Shown: positions 18,104-26,095 of the stretch, one piece after another
How positions within the stretch are numbered: the first letter of the stretch is position 1
Layout of the letters: each line of letters starts with the position of its first letter
Notes under the pieces: generated by a model
Told to the model about the DNA's origin: nothing
The model's database searches: none
What the model saw: only the letters and a program-made list of their open reading frames with translations
Position numbers and translations under genes: made by a program
Source: Stenomitos frigidus ULC18
Lineage (GTDB): Bacteria > Cyanobacteriota > Cyanobacteriia > Leptolyngbyales > Leptolyngbyaceae
NCBI RefSeq assembly: GCF_003003795.1
Contig: NZ_PVWK01000148.1
Location: 1 to 56,937 of the forward strand
Length of the DNA stretch: 56,937 nt
Direction of reading: 5' to 3'

Positions 18104-18225
18104 TTTACTCCTTCACACATCCACACCACACAGTCATTATCATAAAGCCACTAACCGGATCTACATAGTTTTTGGTGCCAATTCAGGTGAAAAACCAAGA
18201 TGATCACGCCAGTATACGGTTGTCT

Positions 18226-19374
18226 TCAGGGTGAAATGTGCTGCTGAAATTCCCCATAACAGCGCTCCAGGAAGGCTTGATAGCGATCTTGAAAGATGCT
18301 GGGACTGAAGGATAGTGCGTGCGATCGCACGATGTCTGGATTTAGTGCTGACTGATACTGTTCAAACGCCTTCACAGCATCGACGATCGCGGCTTCAGTC
18401 TGTTCATAAAACAGTAATCCCGTGCCCATCTCACCATATTGTTTGACATCGCGCACCGTCTCTAAAGTTCCCCCCAAGCCATAGGCAATGACGGGTGTAC
18501 CACAGGCCTGCGCCTCTACTGGAGCAATGCCAAAATCTTCAAAGGCAGCATAAACAAACGCTTTTGCCTGCGCCATGTATTGCTCAACAACGGTATCGGG
18601 TTGCCAGCCCAAGATCTGCACATTCGGTTGCGCCAGTTGCTGGATTTGTTTGAGTTCGGGGCCGCCACCAATGACTACCAGCGGTTTTCCTAACTGGTTG
18701 AAGGCTTTGACAATCAACGCGATTTTTTTGTAGCTAACCAGACGCGAAACGGTGACATAAAAGTCCTGCTTTTGCGCCTGAAAGTGGAATCGATCGGTCG
18801 CTACAGGGGGATAAATGACTTCTGCCGGACGACGATAGCAACGCCAGATCCGCCGTGCCGTATGGTGTGAATTTGCAATGAAATAATCGACTCGATTGGC
18901 TGATAGCACGTCCCATTGCCGCAGACGGTGCAGCAGGTAGCGCGTGAGCCAGCCCGGTACGCCTTGACCGGCCGTACTGTTTTGCAAGTAGTCGAAGGTC
19001 ATATCCCACGCATAGCGCATGGGTGCGTGACAGTAACACACGTGCAGTTGGTTCGGTCCTGTGAGCACGCCCTTGGCGACGGCATGGGAGGACGAGAGGA
19101 TCACGTCATAACCGCGGAGGTCAAGCTGTTCGATCGCCAGCGGGAGGAACGGCAAATATTTTTGTACACCACTGCGAGCTAACGGGAAGTGCTGTAAAAA
19201 TGTGGTGCCGATCGTGCGCTTAAACAGATAGCTCTCAGGGTTCGTCGATTCAAAATCAATCAGCGCATAGACATCTGCGTCTATGTGCTTGAGAATTTCC
19301 TGCACGACCAGCTCGGAACCGCCTGTCGCTTTGGGCGTTAACCATTCATGCACTAGCGCATACTTCAATGCCAC
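18226..19374 (-). CDS. GT4-family glycosyltransferase
   Basis: The protein has 382 residues with a GT-B fold. The N-terminal acceptor domain has ALVHEWLTPKATGGSELVVQ. The C-terminal nucleotide-sugar domain contains YVTVSRLVSYKKIALIVKAF, VVIGGGPELKQIQQLA and the retaining-enzyme loop AAFEDFGIAPVEAQACGTPV with the EX7E spacing. It is cytoplasmic or membrane-associated and probably adds a mannose- or glucose-like sugar to a lipid-linked glycan; donor and acceptor are unknown. It precedes the sugar transferase and is separated from upstream rqcH by a strong terminator. Confidence 0.9.
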   Translation of the reverse strand: MALKYALVHEWLTPKATGGSELVVQEILKHIDADVYALIDFESTNPESYLFKRTIGTTFLQHFPLARSGVQKYLPFLPLAIEQLDLRGYDVILSSSHAVAKGVLTGPNQLHVCYCHAPMRYAWDMTFDYLQNSTAGQGVPGWLTRYLLHRLRQWDVLSANRVDYFIANSHHTARRIWRCYRRPAEVIYPPVATDRFHFQAQKQDFYVTVSRLVSYKKIALIVKAFNQLGKPLVVIGGGPELKQIQQLAQPNVQILGWQPDTVVEQYMAQAKAFVYAAFEDFGIAPVEAQACGTPVIAYGLGGTLETVRDVKQYGEMGTGLLFYEQTEAAIVDAVKAFEQYQSALNPDIVRSHALSFSPSIFQDRYQAFLERCYGEFQQHISP

Positions 19375-19476
19375 AGCAGCGTTTACTATCCCTTAGACCG
19401 TTTGCTCTGGTGCAACTATAAACCACCAGAGAAACCACTGGAGCGATCGGCATCCTCCCTAAAAGTCCTGTTCTAT

Positions 19477-19503
19477 AAAAAAAGACCAGCGCAAAGGCTG
19501 GTC
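19477..19503 (-). terminator. rho-independent terminator downstream of rqcH
   Basis: On the minus strand GACCAGC, a six-base loop and GCTGGTC form a perfect 7-bp stem followed by TTTTTTT. It ends the rqcH transcript, leaving a 3' untranslated region of about 255 bases (19504-19758) in which I see no gene, and it insulates the GT4 gene. Confidence 0.85.
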
Positions 19504-19758
19504 GGACAAAAGAATACGTTGCTCTCTCGAAATGGAAGAAACCAATCTGTGCGTTCCCAAACGTACAGCGGACTACTACTTTTTAGTATTCCCTTGGCTC
19601 GGTCTTATTGTAGCAAGATACACATACTCTTTTTCATAAAAATTTACGCTTTTTGGTTTTAAATCATCCTGATGGCAGACGTCCCTCGCTGCAAAGCTCC
19701 CTTGGCCTTCTGCTTTTGGCGTTCTGCCTTCAACGTCCAGTCTTTACCTACACACCGC

Positions 19759-21519
19759 TTACCTCTCACTCTTCACCCCTTGCTGCCGCACAATCCCCTC
19801 ACCCCGTTGCGGCTGCGCCCAAAGCGTGCGCTCGTGTTTATAAACGGTCATCCCTGGTTTCGCGCCCTTTGGCTTGTAAACATGCTTCGGCTCTGTGTAG
19901 ACAACGGAGACTTGCTCGCTCTGCCGTGCTCGACTGTAGTAGGCCGCCAGGTTCGCAGCAAAATGCAGGTCAGCCGTATCCGGCGCTGTTCCCGGCGTTA
20001 AGCGTAGCAGGACGTGGCTACCGGGAATTTCTTGAGTGTGGAACCAGAGATCATAGTCTCCTGCTGTTCGAAACGTGAGTTGATCGTTTTGGCGATTGTT
20101 CCGTCCCACGAGTACTTCAAGACCGCTTGGCGTGATGTAGTGATGGGGATGGCTTTGTGAGTCTTTCTGGGTCAAATTAGCGTTGCGATACTCTGGGTCG
20201 TTCAAATAGTGCTGTTGAATCAGCTCGTCACGAATTTCATCCAGGGTATTCAGGTCTTCAGCCGTCTGATACGTCTCCAGTTCTGCGATCGCCGCTTCGA
20301 CTTGTTCCAGGTAGTTAATTTCGGCTTTAACTTCTGCCAATAGGGGTTCGATCGCATTGCGAGCACGCTTCAGTTTTTGCTGCTGCTTGTAAAATGCCTG
20401 CGCATTTTGCACTGCATTTCTTTCGGGATTGAGCGGGATTGTGATCGGCTCCTCGGTCGTGAAGTCAGGCAGCGTGATAGCAGACATCCCTAGCTGCCAA
20501 TGCTGCAAATTTGCCATGAGCAGATCGGCTTGCTCGCGGTAGCGATCGGCGACATCAGATTGCTGGAGGCGCGTTTGAAAGACGCTTGCCTTGAGACGCA
20601 ACTTTTCGAGACTGGTATGCAGCTTTTGGGTCAGTTGGTGACGCAGTTGAACAAATTCCTGCTGATCAATTTGGCTGGTGTAGTAGCGATCAACGACTGT
20701 TTGTATGCGATCGACGGCTTGCGTCATGCCCCAACCGAGCACGGTGTAACCCTCGGCTGTCCATCCCGGCTGAAAGGTTTCATGCTCCAGCGCTTGCAGC
20801 CACTCTTGCCAGCGCTCAAACAAACGCTGCCAATCGTCTGTACTGAGACTCTCAGTGGATTGGTCGGGGGTGAGTCCTGCGGCGTGAATCAACGAGAGGG
20901 TCAGCGCAGAACTGAGCCCCCGATAGTTTTTTTGCAAATTGCGTCGCAGTGCGCCAGGCACCAGGCTGACTCGCTCCTGCCAGCGATCGAGCGCTTCCGT
21001 TAACTTGGGTGTTGGATCAGTCAACGGTGGCGGTAAGGTATACACTTCCCCTGTCTGGATGGGACGCACGCTGGATTGCTGAGCACTCACCTGGTGTGCC
21101 GCTGTGACGATCACGTTGTCTTGATTGGCAAGCACCACGTTGCTGTACTTGCCCATGATTTCTACATAAAGATGCCAGAGCGCAGGCTCTCCAGGACGTT
21201 GGGTAAATTGAAGATCAAGAACGCGCTCCCACGGCGAGATCGGGACAATTGCATCCAATGCCAAACTTCCTAGTTGGTGTTTGAGCTGTTGGCTAAAGGT
21301 AAAAGTATCGGGAGTACGGGGTGGCGCCTCGCTAACGCAGAGACGCGCTGCTTGCGGATGCCAGGAAAGCAGCAGCCAACCACGCTGGTTGAGGGTACGT
21401 AAGCCTAAGTAAACGGTATAACGATCGCGCTGGTAGACCTGCTCTAGACGGGCGGGCAACCATTCGGCTCGTAGTTCTGCGCCGATCGCGGTGAGGGTGG
21501 TAAAGTCAACAGGTTGCAA
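19759..21519 (-). CDS. rqcH: RqcH/Rqc2-type ribosome quality control protein (NFACT family)
   Basis: 586 residues from the TTG at 21519, where the family start pattern QPVDFTTLTAIGAELRAEW begins; an in-frame GTG at 21606 would add 29 atypical residues. NFACT-N covers about 1-180, with LEQVYQRDRYTVYLGLRTL. Two coiled-coil/HhH segments follow (about 250-430). NFACT-R lies near 470-570 (YITPSGLEVLVGRNNRQNDQ, then DLWFHTQEIPGSHVLLRL). RqcH binds stalled 50S-peptidyl-tRNA complexes and recruits tRNA-Ala to add C-terminal alanine tails for degradation. Older annotation calls such proteins fibronectin-binding. It is divergent from remA. No clear ribosome-binding site precedes either start. Confidence 0.92.
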   Translation of the reverse strand: MQPVDFTTLTAIGAELRAEWLPARLEQVYQRDRYTVYLGLRTLNQRGWLLLSWHPQAARLCVSEAPPRTPDTFTFSQQLKHQLGSLALDAIVPISPWERVLDLQFTQRPGEPALWHLYVEIMGKYSNVVLANQDNVIVTAAHQVSAQQSSVRPIQTGEVYTLPPPLTDPTPKLTEALDRWQERVSLVPGALRRNLQKNYRGLSSALTLSLIHAAGLTPDQSTESLSTDDWQRLFERWQEWLQALEHETFQPGWTAEGYTVLGWGMTQAVDRIQTVVDRYYTSQIDQQEFVQLRHQLTQKLHTSLEKLRLKASVFQTRLQQSDVADRYREQADLLMANLQHWQLGMSAITLPDFTTEEPITIPLNPERNAVQNAQAFYKQQQKLKRARNAIEPLLAEVKAEINYLEQVEAAIAELETYQTAEDLNTLDEIRDELIQQHYLNDPEYRNANLTQKDSQSHPHHYITPSGLEVLVGRNNRQNDQLTFRTAGDYDLWFHTQEIPGSHVLLRLTPGTAPDTADLHFAANLAAYYSRARQSEQVSVVYTEPKHVYKPKGAKPGMTVYKHERTLWAQPQRGEGIVRQQGVKSER

Positions 21520-21677
21520 AGGAGATGAAGAGTGAGGGGTGACGAAGACCTGGCTGCACCGGATGCTCGTACCAGTCTTTTTTTTGGCTGTTCGACCTGG
21601 TTCCACAATTTTCTTGTGAACTACGATAGAAGCCTACGGTTTGTTTGGTTGCGTACCCACCCTTGCCCTGAGTCCAT

Positions 21678-21941
21678 ATGGACATGAAGCTGATCAATAT
21701 CGGTTTTGGTAATATCGTCTCTGCAAACAGGGTGATCGCTATCGTGAGCCCAGAATCTGCTCCCATCAAGCGTATCATCACTGATGCGCGAGATAGCAAG
21801 CAGTTAATTGATGCAACGTATGGTCGTCGCACACGGGCAGTGATCATTACTGACTCCGGACATGTTATTCTGTCAGCCATTCAACCGGAAACAGTGGCGA
21901 ATCGATTCGTTATCAGCAAAGACGGACAGAGTGATGCGTAA
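21678..21941 (+). CDS. remA: RemA-family (DUF370) DNA-binding regulator
   Basis: The protein has 87 residues and matches the family end to end: [48 protein letters not shown]. RemA of Bacillus forms rings that bind DNA and control biofilm matrix genes; the cyanobacterial role is not established. The position just before gmk is the conserved arrangement across many phyla. An ATG two codons in is an alternative start. Confidence 0.92.
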   Translation: MDMKLINIGFGNIVSANRVIAIVSPESAPIKRIITDARDSKQLIDATYGRRTRAVIITDSGHVILSAIQPETVANRFVISKDGQSDA

Positions 21942-22116
21942 GCAGCTTTAAGCGCTGACTAAGCAGCTGTCTTTGCTCAAACTTGTTGGTTGTGTTGCCA
22001 GAAGGGGCTTCCTTAGTTAAAGATGAAGAATAAGGTAAAGAATTATTAATACCGCGTTGTTGTAACACAGCTTTATTGTTGAGCATCGTCATTATTACTG
22101 AGAGTAGGAAGCGGAC

Positions 22117-22674
22117 ATGGGCGCATTAATTGTTTTAACGGGGCCAAGCGGAGTCGGAAAAGGCACACTGCTGCGATCGCTGATTCAGCGCCATTCAGAG
22201 CTTTACCTTTCGATATCAGTGACAACGCGATCGCCTCGACCGGGAGAGGTAGATGGCAAAAACTACTATTTTGTCTCCCGTAGTGCCTTTGAACGTATGG
22301 TTGCGAACGGTGAATTGTTGGAGTGGGCAGAGTTCGCCGGAAACCTCTATGGTACGCCCCGCCAAGCGGTTGAAGAGCACATCCGCGATGGCAGACGCAT
22401 CATTTTAGAAATTGAGTTGCAAGGGGCACGCCAAATTCGCAAAAATTTCCCCGATGCCCTCCAGATCTTTATCTTGCCGCCATCTCTCCTTGAACTGGAA
22501 TACCGCATACGGAGTCGAGCACAGGATAGCGAGGAAGCGATTACACGTCGCTTGCAACGCGCACGCACCGAAATCGCTGCTGCCGATGAATTCGATATTT
22601 GCATTGTCAACGATGACTTTGCCAAAGCGCTAGACCGGATCGAAACAACCCTCTTTGCCGCCGCCGCTTGTTAG
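22117..22674 (+). CDS. gmk: guanylate kinase
   Basis: Phosphorylates GMP to GDP with ATP. The protein has 185 residues. The P-loop GPSGVGKG is at 9-16. The GMP-binding segment has SVTTRSPRPGEVDGKNYYFV and WAEFAGNLYGTP, and the lid region has RIRSRAQDSEEAITRRL. GAGTAGGAAGCGGAC before the ATG is a good ribosome-binding site. It follows remA by 175 bases and is convergent with psaL. Confidence 0.96.
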   Translation: MGALIVLTGPSGVGKGTLLRSLIQRHSELYLSISVTTRSPRPGEVDGKNYYFVSRSAFERMVANGELLEWAEFAGNLYGTPRQAVEEHIRDGRRIILEIELQGARQIRKNFPDALQIFILPPSLLELEYRIRSRAQDSEEAITRRLQRARTEIAAADEFDICIVNDDFAKALDRIETTLFAAAAC

Positions 22675-22797
22675 CCTTACTGAGGATGTCGATGACGTCA
22701 GCGCCAACAACTTTCCTACGCGCTGCTCAAAGATTGCTGCTGGAATCGCTCCAGCGGTCATCTATGCATTGATCAGGTCATTGATCAGGTCACTGCA

Positions 22798-23352
22798 CTA
22801 AAGGCTAAAGATCAGCAGTAAAACGGCTGCAAAAACTGCACCAGCCGTACCGCCGAATAGAAAGCCGCGAGCAAGTTCTTGCCAACCGTGAGGTGTACTT
22901 AAGTCAGTTGGTGGGTGCGGTGTTGTTAAGGTTGCGATCGGGGGTGGCGGTGCGCTGAGAGCATAGGCTAAGAGCGCAAGCGTCGCAATTACGACTACGC
23001 CGATCGCGGCAAGCAGACCTGCAAGGAGGGCTAGAGACGTATCGCGTAGGGGACCCAGCGCCACAAACGGCCCGACCAACCAAAAGCCGTGGGAGAGACC
23101 CACTTGCAGCCCTCTTTGAAAGGAAGAGACCCCCGGACGATAGGCAGGCAACTGATTGATAAACCACCGGGTCAGTTGCGAACTATTAATGGGAGTGGCT
23201 AAATTGCCTTCCTGTGGGTCGCCAGCCGCATAGGCAAATTTGGGCGCTATTGATGGTAGTGCCGTTTGTTTGGGTTTGTCTGCGGCTGGGCTCTGACTCA
23301 TTTGGCTTTGTACTCCCTTGCCAGATGGATGATTAGACTCGCTGACTGCCAT
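22798..23352 (-). CDS. psaL: photosystem I subunit XI (PsaL)
   Basis: The protein has 184 residues. The N-terminal extension is about 40 residues, longer and more polar than in most PsaL. The conserved region then has GNLATPINSSQLTRWFINQL, PAYRPGVSSFQRGLQVG and HGFWLVGPFVALGPLRDT. Two or three membrane helices follow, with a Pro-rich loop between them. PsaL forms the contact of the photosystem I trimer or tetramer. GTAGGAG upstream supports the start. It is last in the psaF-psaJ-psaL order; no psaI was seen downstream. Confidence 0.95.
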   Translation of the reverse strand: MAVSESNHPSGKGVQSQMSQSPAADKPKQTALPSIAPKFAYAAGDPQEGNLATPINSSQLTRWFINQLPAYRPGVSSFQRGLQVGLSHGFWLVGPFVALGPLRDTSLALLAGLLAAIGVVVIATLALLAYALSAPPPPIATLTTPHPPTDLSTPHGWQELARGFLFGGTAGAVFAAVLLLIFSL

Positions 23353-23591
23353 AAAGCTCCTACCTGCATGATTGAATCCTCCACGATTTGGCTGCTAAAC
23401 ACCTTCAACATAGACGTTGATGCGTGGCACTCTCTTCGAATTCCAGACAAATTCTAGTCCAAAGCCGATCGACTATGTGTGCCTGTAAAGCATTTTCTGC
23501 GCTGTTTAAGGTGGTCGGTCTACCTGTAAAAAGCTCGCTGGATTCGTCAGGTAAGACCGATTGACGCCTCAAGGGTCATCAAGACAAGCTA

Positions 23592-23641
23592 ACAACGACA
23601 GAGGGGTGCGATCGCTGACGATCGTACCCCTCTGTCGTTGT
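23592..23641 (-). terminator. 23-bp-stem hairpin between psaJ and psaL
   Basis: ACAACGACAGAGGGGT is followed by G and CGATCG, a four-base loop CTGA, then CGATCG, T and the exact complement ACCCCTCTGTCGTTGT. The stem is 23 pairs with a single G-U. It starts 38 bases after psaJ. There is no U-tract, so it may stabilise the psaFJ 3' end or attenuate psaL rather than act as a simple terminator. The rest of 23353-23679 shows no gene. Confidence 0.7.
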
Positions 23642-23679
23642 GAATTTCATTTAAGGCGCAATCGCCTGATCCAACTGAC

Positions 23680-23808
23680 TTAAGGCATTGGATGAAATAA
23701 CAAATCGGGAAAAAAGCGATTGAACTCAATGAGAATACCGGCTGTAAATACCAACCAAGCGGTCAGGATTACAGGAGCAGTCGAAAGATACTTGAGGAAA
23801 TACGTCAT
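23680..23808 (-). CDS. psaJ: photosystem I subunit IX (PsaJ)
   Basis: The protein has 42 residues: one membrane helix with the family pattern [20 protein letters not shown] followed by [12 protein letters not shown]. PsaJ is a small peripheral photosystem I subunit that steadies PsaF. The ATG at 23808 is preceded by CAGGAGAACACTTT, which decides the start; the longer frame upstream is not family-like. It lies 187 bases after psaF. Confidence 0.96.
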   Translation of the reverse strand: MTYFLKYLSTAPVILTAWLVFTAGILIEFNRFFPDLLFHPMP

Positions 23809-23868
23809 AAAGTGTTCTCCTGAAAAGACTGAATTGACCTTAGGTTTTGGACGATCGCTCAATTAAAG

Positions 23869-23908
23869 CGACTAGCGCCAAAGAGTTTAAACGACTAGCG
23901 CCAAAGAG
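23869..23908. repeat. direct repeat in the psaF-psaJ spacer
   Basis: CGACTAGCGCCAAAGAG occurs twice, 23 bases apart start to start, in the 187-base gap between psaF and psaJ. About two helical turns of spacing could suit a paired protein site, but it may be a chance duplication. Confidence 0.4.
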
Positions 23909-23995
23909 GAAATGCGTTGGCGTGCATAGCCCAGAAGCGCCAGTCCAAAGTCCAAAGCCCAAACCGCGAACCCAAGCTATAGAAACAAGGGACTA

Positions 23996-24481
23996 CTAAC
24001 GAACCGAAACAGTAATTTCGTCATCTTTTGCTGTCAGTTCACCAGTGGTGAACTCTTTGATCGCCGCTAGGGGCCAAGCAAAGCCAGAAAGCGCAAACTT
24101 GAGCGCCAAGGGGACGTTAATGATGATCTCATCTTGTTCAGGATTCGATCCCTTCTTAATTGCCTGAAGGTAAGCACGGCCAACCCAGCCGATCCAACCC
24201 GCAATGTAGAGGAAAAGAATACTTGGAATCGCAAACTCGCCAGCGTGAGCCGCTGTTGGGTCAACAACCAGGTGAGGAAGACCTTCTTCACCGCACAGAA
24301 CGCCAGAATTGGCATAGAAGTCAAAACGTTGCTTGGCCGTCGCGCTGATCGAGTCTTTCGCTCGCTGCGCAAAGGCGGCTGAATCTTTACAAGGTGTTAG
24401 GTTGGAGGCACTGGCTGGAGGGATGGAGACAAACCCGAACCAGAGCATAACGACGAGCACTAGAGCAAACAACCGTTGCAT
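23996..24481 (-). CDS. psaF: photosystem I subunit III (PsaF)
   Basis: The protein has 161 residues. A signal peptide (about 1-25, ending PPASAS) directs the N-terminal domain to the lumen. The conserved lumenal part has [17 protein letters not shown] and [20 protein letters not shown] with the two disulfide cysteines. One or two membrane segments follow ([31 protein letters not shown]). PsaF docks plastocyanin or cytochrome c6 in algae and is structural in cyanobacteria. GGGAAACAATTCC precedes the ATG. It is divergent from tsaD. Confidence 0.96.
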   Translation of the reverse strand: MQRLFALVLVVMLWFGFVSIPPASASNLTPCKDSAAFAQRAKDSISATAKQRFDFYANSGVLCGEEGLPHLVVDPTAAHAGEFAIPSILFLYIAGWIGWVGRAYLQAIKKGSNPEQDEIIINVPLALKFALSGFAWPLAAIKEFTTGELTAKDDEITVSVR

Positions 24482-24653
24482 GGAATTGTTTCCCTTTTTT
24501 TTAATTACAAAACACAGGAGGCAAAAGGCAAAAATTTTCGTACAAACCGCTTAGTCAAACAGTTTAGAGGTCTTGCAACGGTCGGTTCACTAAATTAGCA
24601 TCGTACCGTTTGAAACGACCCCTGTTGCAGTCTAAGGTACAAGAGGCAGTTCA

Positions 24654-24669
24654 TACCTTCAAAAAGGTA
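24654..24669 (+). promoter_or_regulatory. hairpin covering the tsaD ribosome-binding site
   Basis: TACCTT-CAAA-AAGGTA forms a 6-bp stem with a 4-base loop. Its 3' arm contains AAGG, the only Shine-Dalgarno-like sequence before the tsaD ATG at 24677. It could lower or regulate initiation. Short enough to arise by chance. Confidence 0.35.
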
Positions 24670-24676
24670 CCAGCAA

Positions 24677-25723
24677 ATGGCGACGGTTTTGGCAGTTGAA
24701 ACAAGTTGTGACGAAACAGCGGTGGCGATCGTAAATAATCGTCAAGTTTTGAGTAGCATTGTTGCGTCACAGATTGCGGTTCACAAATCTTATGGTGGGA
24801 TTGTGCCAGAGGTGGCATCGCGTCAGCATGTGGAGTATGTGAATCTTGCGATCGCGCAGGCACTCCAGGACGCAAAACTTGACTGGAAAAGCATTGATGG
24901 GATCGGCGTCACATGTGCTCCCGGTTTGGTCGGTGCACTGTTGGTCGGTTTAACCGCAGCCAAAACGCTGTCCCTGCTCTATCAAAAACCGCTCATTGGC
25001 GTGCACCACCTAGAAGGGCACATCTATGCGTCTTACCTGACGGCTGCTGATCTGCAACCGCCGTTTCTATGCCTGTTGGTATCTGGTGGTCACACCAGCT
25101 TGATTTACGTCAAAGATTGCGGTCACTACGAAACGTTGGGGCACACTCGCGATGACGCAGCTGGCGAAGCGTTTGATAAAGTGGCGCGGTTGATGCATCT
25201 GGGCTATCCAGGTGGCCCTGTGATCGATCGCTTGGCACAGCAAGGCAACCCCAAAGCCTTTGCCTTACCTGAAGGGCAAGTATCGTTACCAACCGGTGGC
25301 TTTCACCGCTACGACTCCAGCTTTAGTGGCTTAAAAACAGCCGTTCTACGTCTAACCCAAAAGCTCCAGGAGGAAACCGGGACGCTGCCTGTAGAAGATC
25401 TAGCCGCCAGCTTTCAGGAAGCCGTTGCTAAAGCGTTGACCAAACGCGCGATCGCCTGCGCGCTTGATTACGGGCTGAATACAATTGTTGTGGGTGGTGG
25501 CGTTGCTGCTAACAGTGGGTTACGGCAACACCTCCAAACCGCTGCGCAAGCTCATAACCTGCGCGTCCTCTTTCCCCCGCTCAAATTTTGCACTGACAAC
25601 GCTGCCATGATTGCCTGTGCCGCTGCCGACCATCTCGATCGCGGTCACACCTCACCGTTAACGCTGGGAGCCCAATCACGTATGCCCATCAGCGATGTCA
25701 TGCAGCTCTACACCCACGCTTGA
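24677..25723 (+). CDS. tsaD: tRNA N6-threonylcarbamoyladenosine transferase (TsaD)
   Basis: With TsaB and TsaE this enzyme transfers threonylcarbamoyl to A37 of ANN-decoding tRNAs. The protein has 348 residues. It shows the ASKHA fold with [15 protein letters not shown], the metal motif HHLEGH (His111, His115), the phosphate loop [11 protein letters not shown], then [15 protein letters not shown] and [13 protein letters not shown], and [10 protein letters not shown] near the end. Length is normal. It is divergent from psaF, a neighbourhood seen in other cyanobacteria. Confidence 0.96.
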   Translation: MATVLAVETSCDETAVAIVNNRQVLSSIVASQIAVHKSYGGIVPEVASRQHVEYVNLAIAQALQDAKLDWKSIDGIGVTCAPGLVGALLVGLTAAKTLSLLYQKPLIGVHHLEGHIYASYLTAADLQPPFLCLLVSGGHTSLIYVKDCGHYETLGHTRDDAAGEAFDKVARLMHLGYPGGPVIDRLAQQGNPKAFALPEGQVSLPTGGFHRYDSSFSGLKTAVLRLTQKLQEETGTLPVEDLAASFQEAVAKALTKRAIACALDYGLNTIVVGGGVAANSGLRQHLQTAAQAHNLRVLFPPLKFCTDNAAMIACAAADHLDRGHTSPLTLGAQSRMPISDVMQLYTHA

Positions 25724-26095
25724 TAGGAGTCAGGAGCCAGGAAAGTTTTGAGTTTTGAGTTGATTGAGCGGTCAGCTATCAGCGGTCAGCTTTCTTCTGA
25801 CAAGGGGCTTGGCATTCGGGTAAAAGCGCTTACCGTAGCCGAAGGCAACCCTGCCGAATGCTAAGCCCTTACCGTGAGGATGACCGATGTTATTTAATCC
25901 ACGCTCCTAATAACCAACAACCCCTTTAGCCTTTAGCCTTTCTGCCCTCATCCCTCCAGGTAGGGAAATCCGCATCTGCAAGTAAGACAAACCTCTCAGT
26001 ACAATCAAAAACAACTAGCTACTTCTCATTGGCTTCGCTCTACGTCTGCCATCAACCTGTTGAGATCAATCTGCTGAGATATTTGGAGTATTACC
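25724..26095. other. intergenic region with dispersed repeats
   Basis: 372 bases between tsaD and htpG. It begins with heptanucleotide-type repeats (TTTTGAG units at 25747-25762, then TCAGCGGTCAGC units at 25770-25794). A palindromic element follows at 25805-25868. The last 150 bases should hold the htpG promoter, but I cannot identify boxes; no CIRCE element was seen. Confidence 0.5.
25805..25868. repeat. imperfect palindromic element
   Basis: GGGCTTGGCATTCGG pairs with CCGAATGCTAAGCCC (one mismatch) across 34 bases. The interior contains a smaller palindrome GGTAA-AAGCGC-TTACC. The layout resembles a REP- or MITE-like intergenic element. No copy elsewhere in the window was noticed. Confidence 0.45.

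Noticed and set aside
19653-20078. Plus-strand frames of 109-141 codons
   Set aside because: Lie opposite the conserved C-terminal part of rqcH; composition is that of shadows.
22675-23679. psaI gene in the psaF-psaJ-psaL cluster
   Set aside because: Searched both gaps for a roughly 38-residue one-helix subunit and found none.
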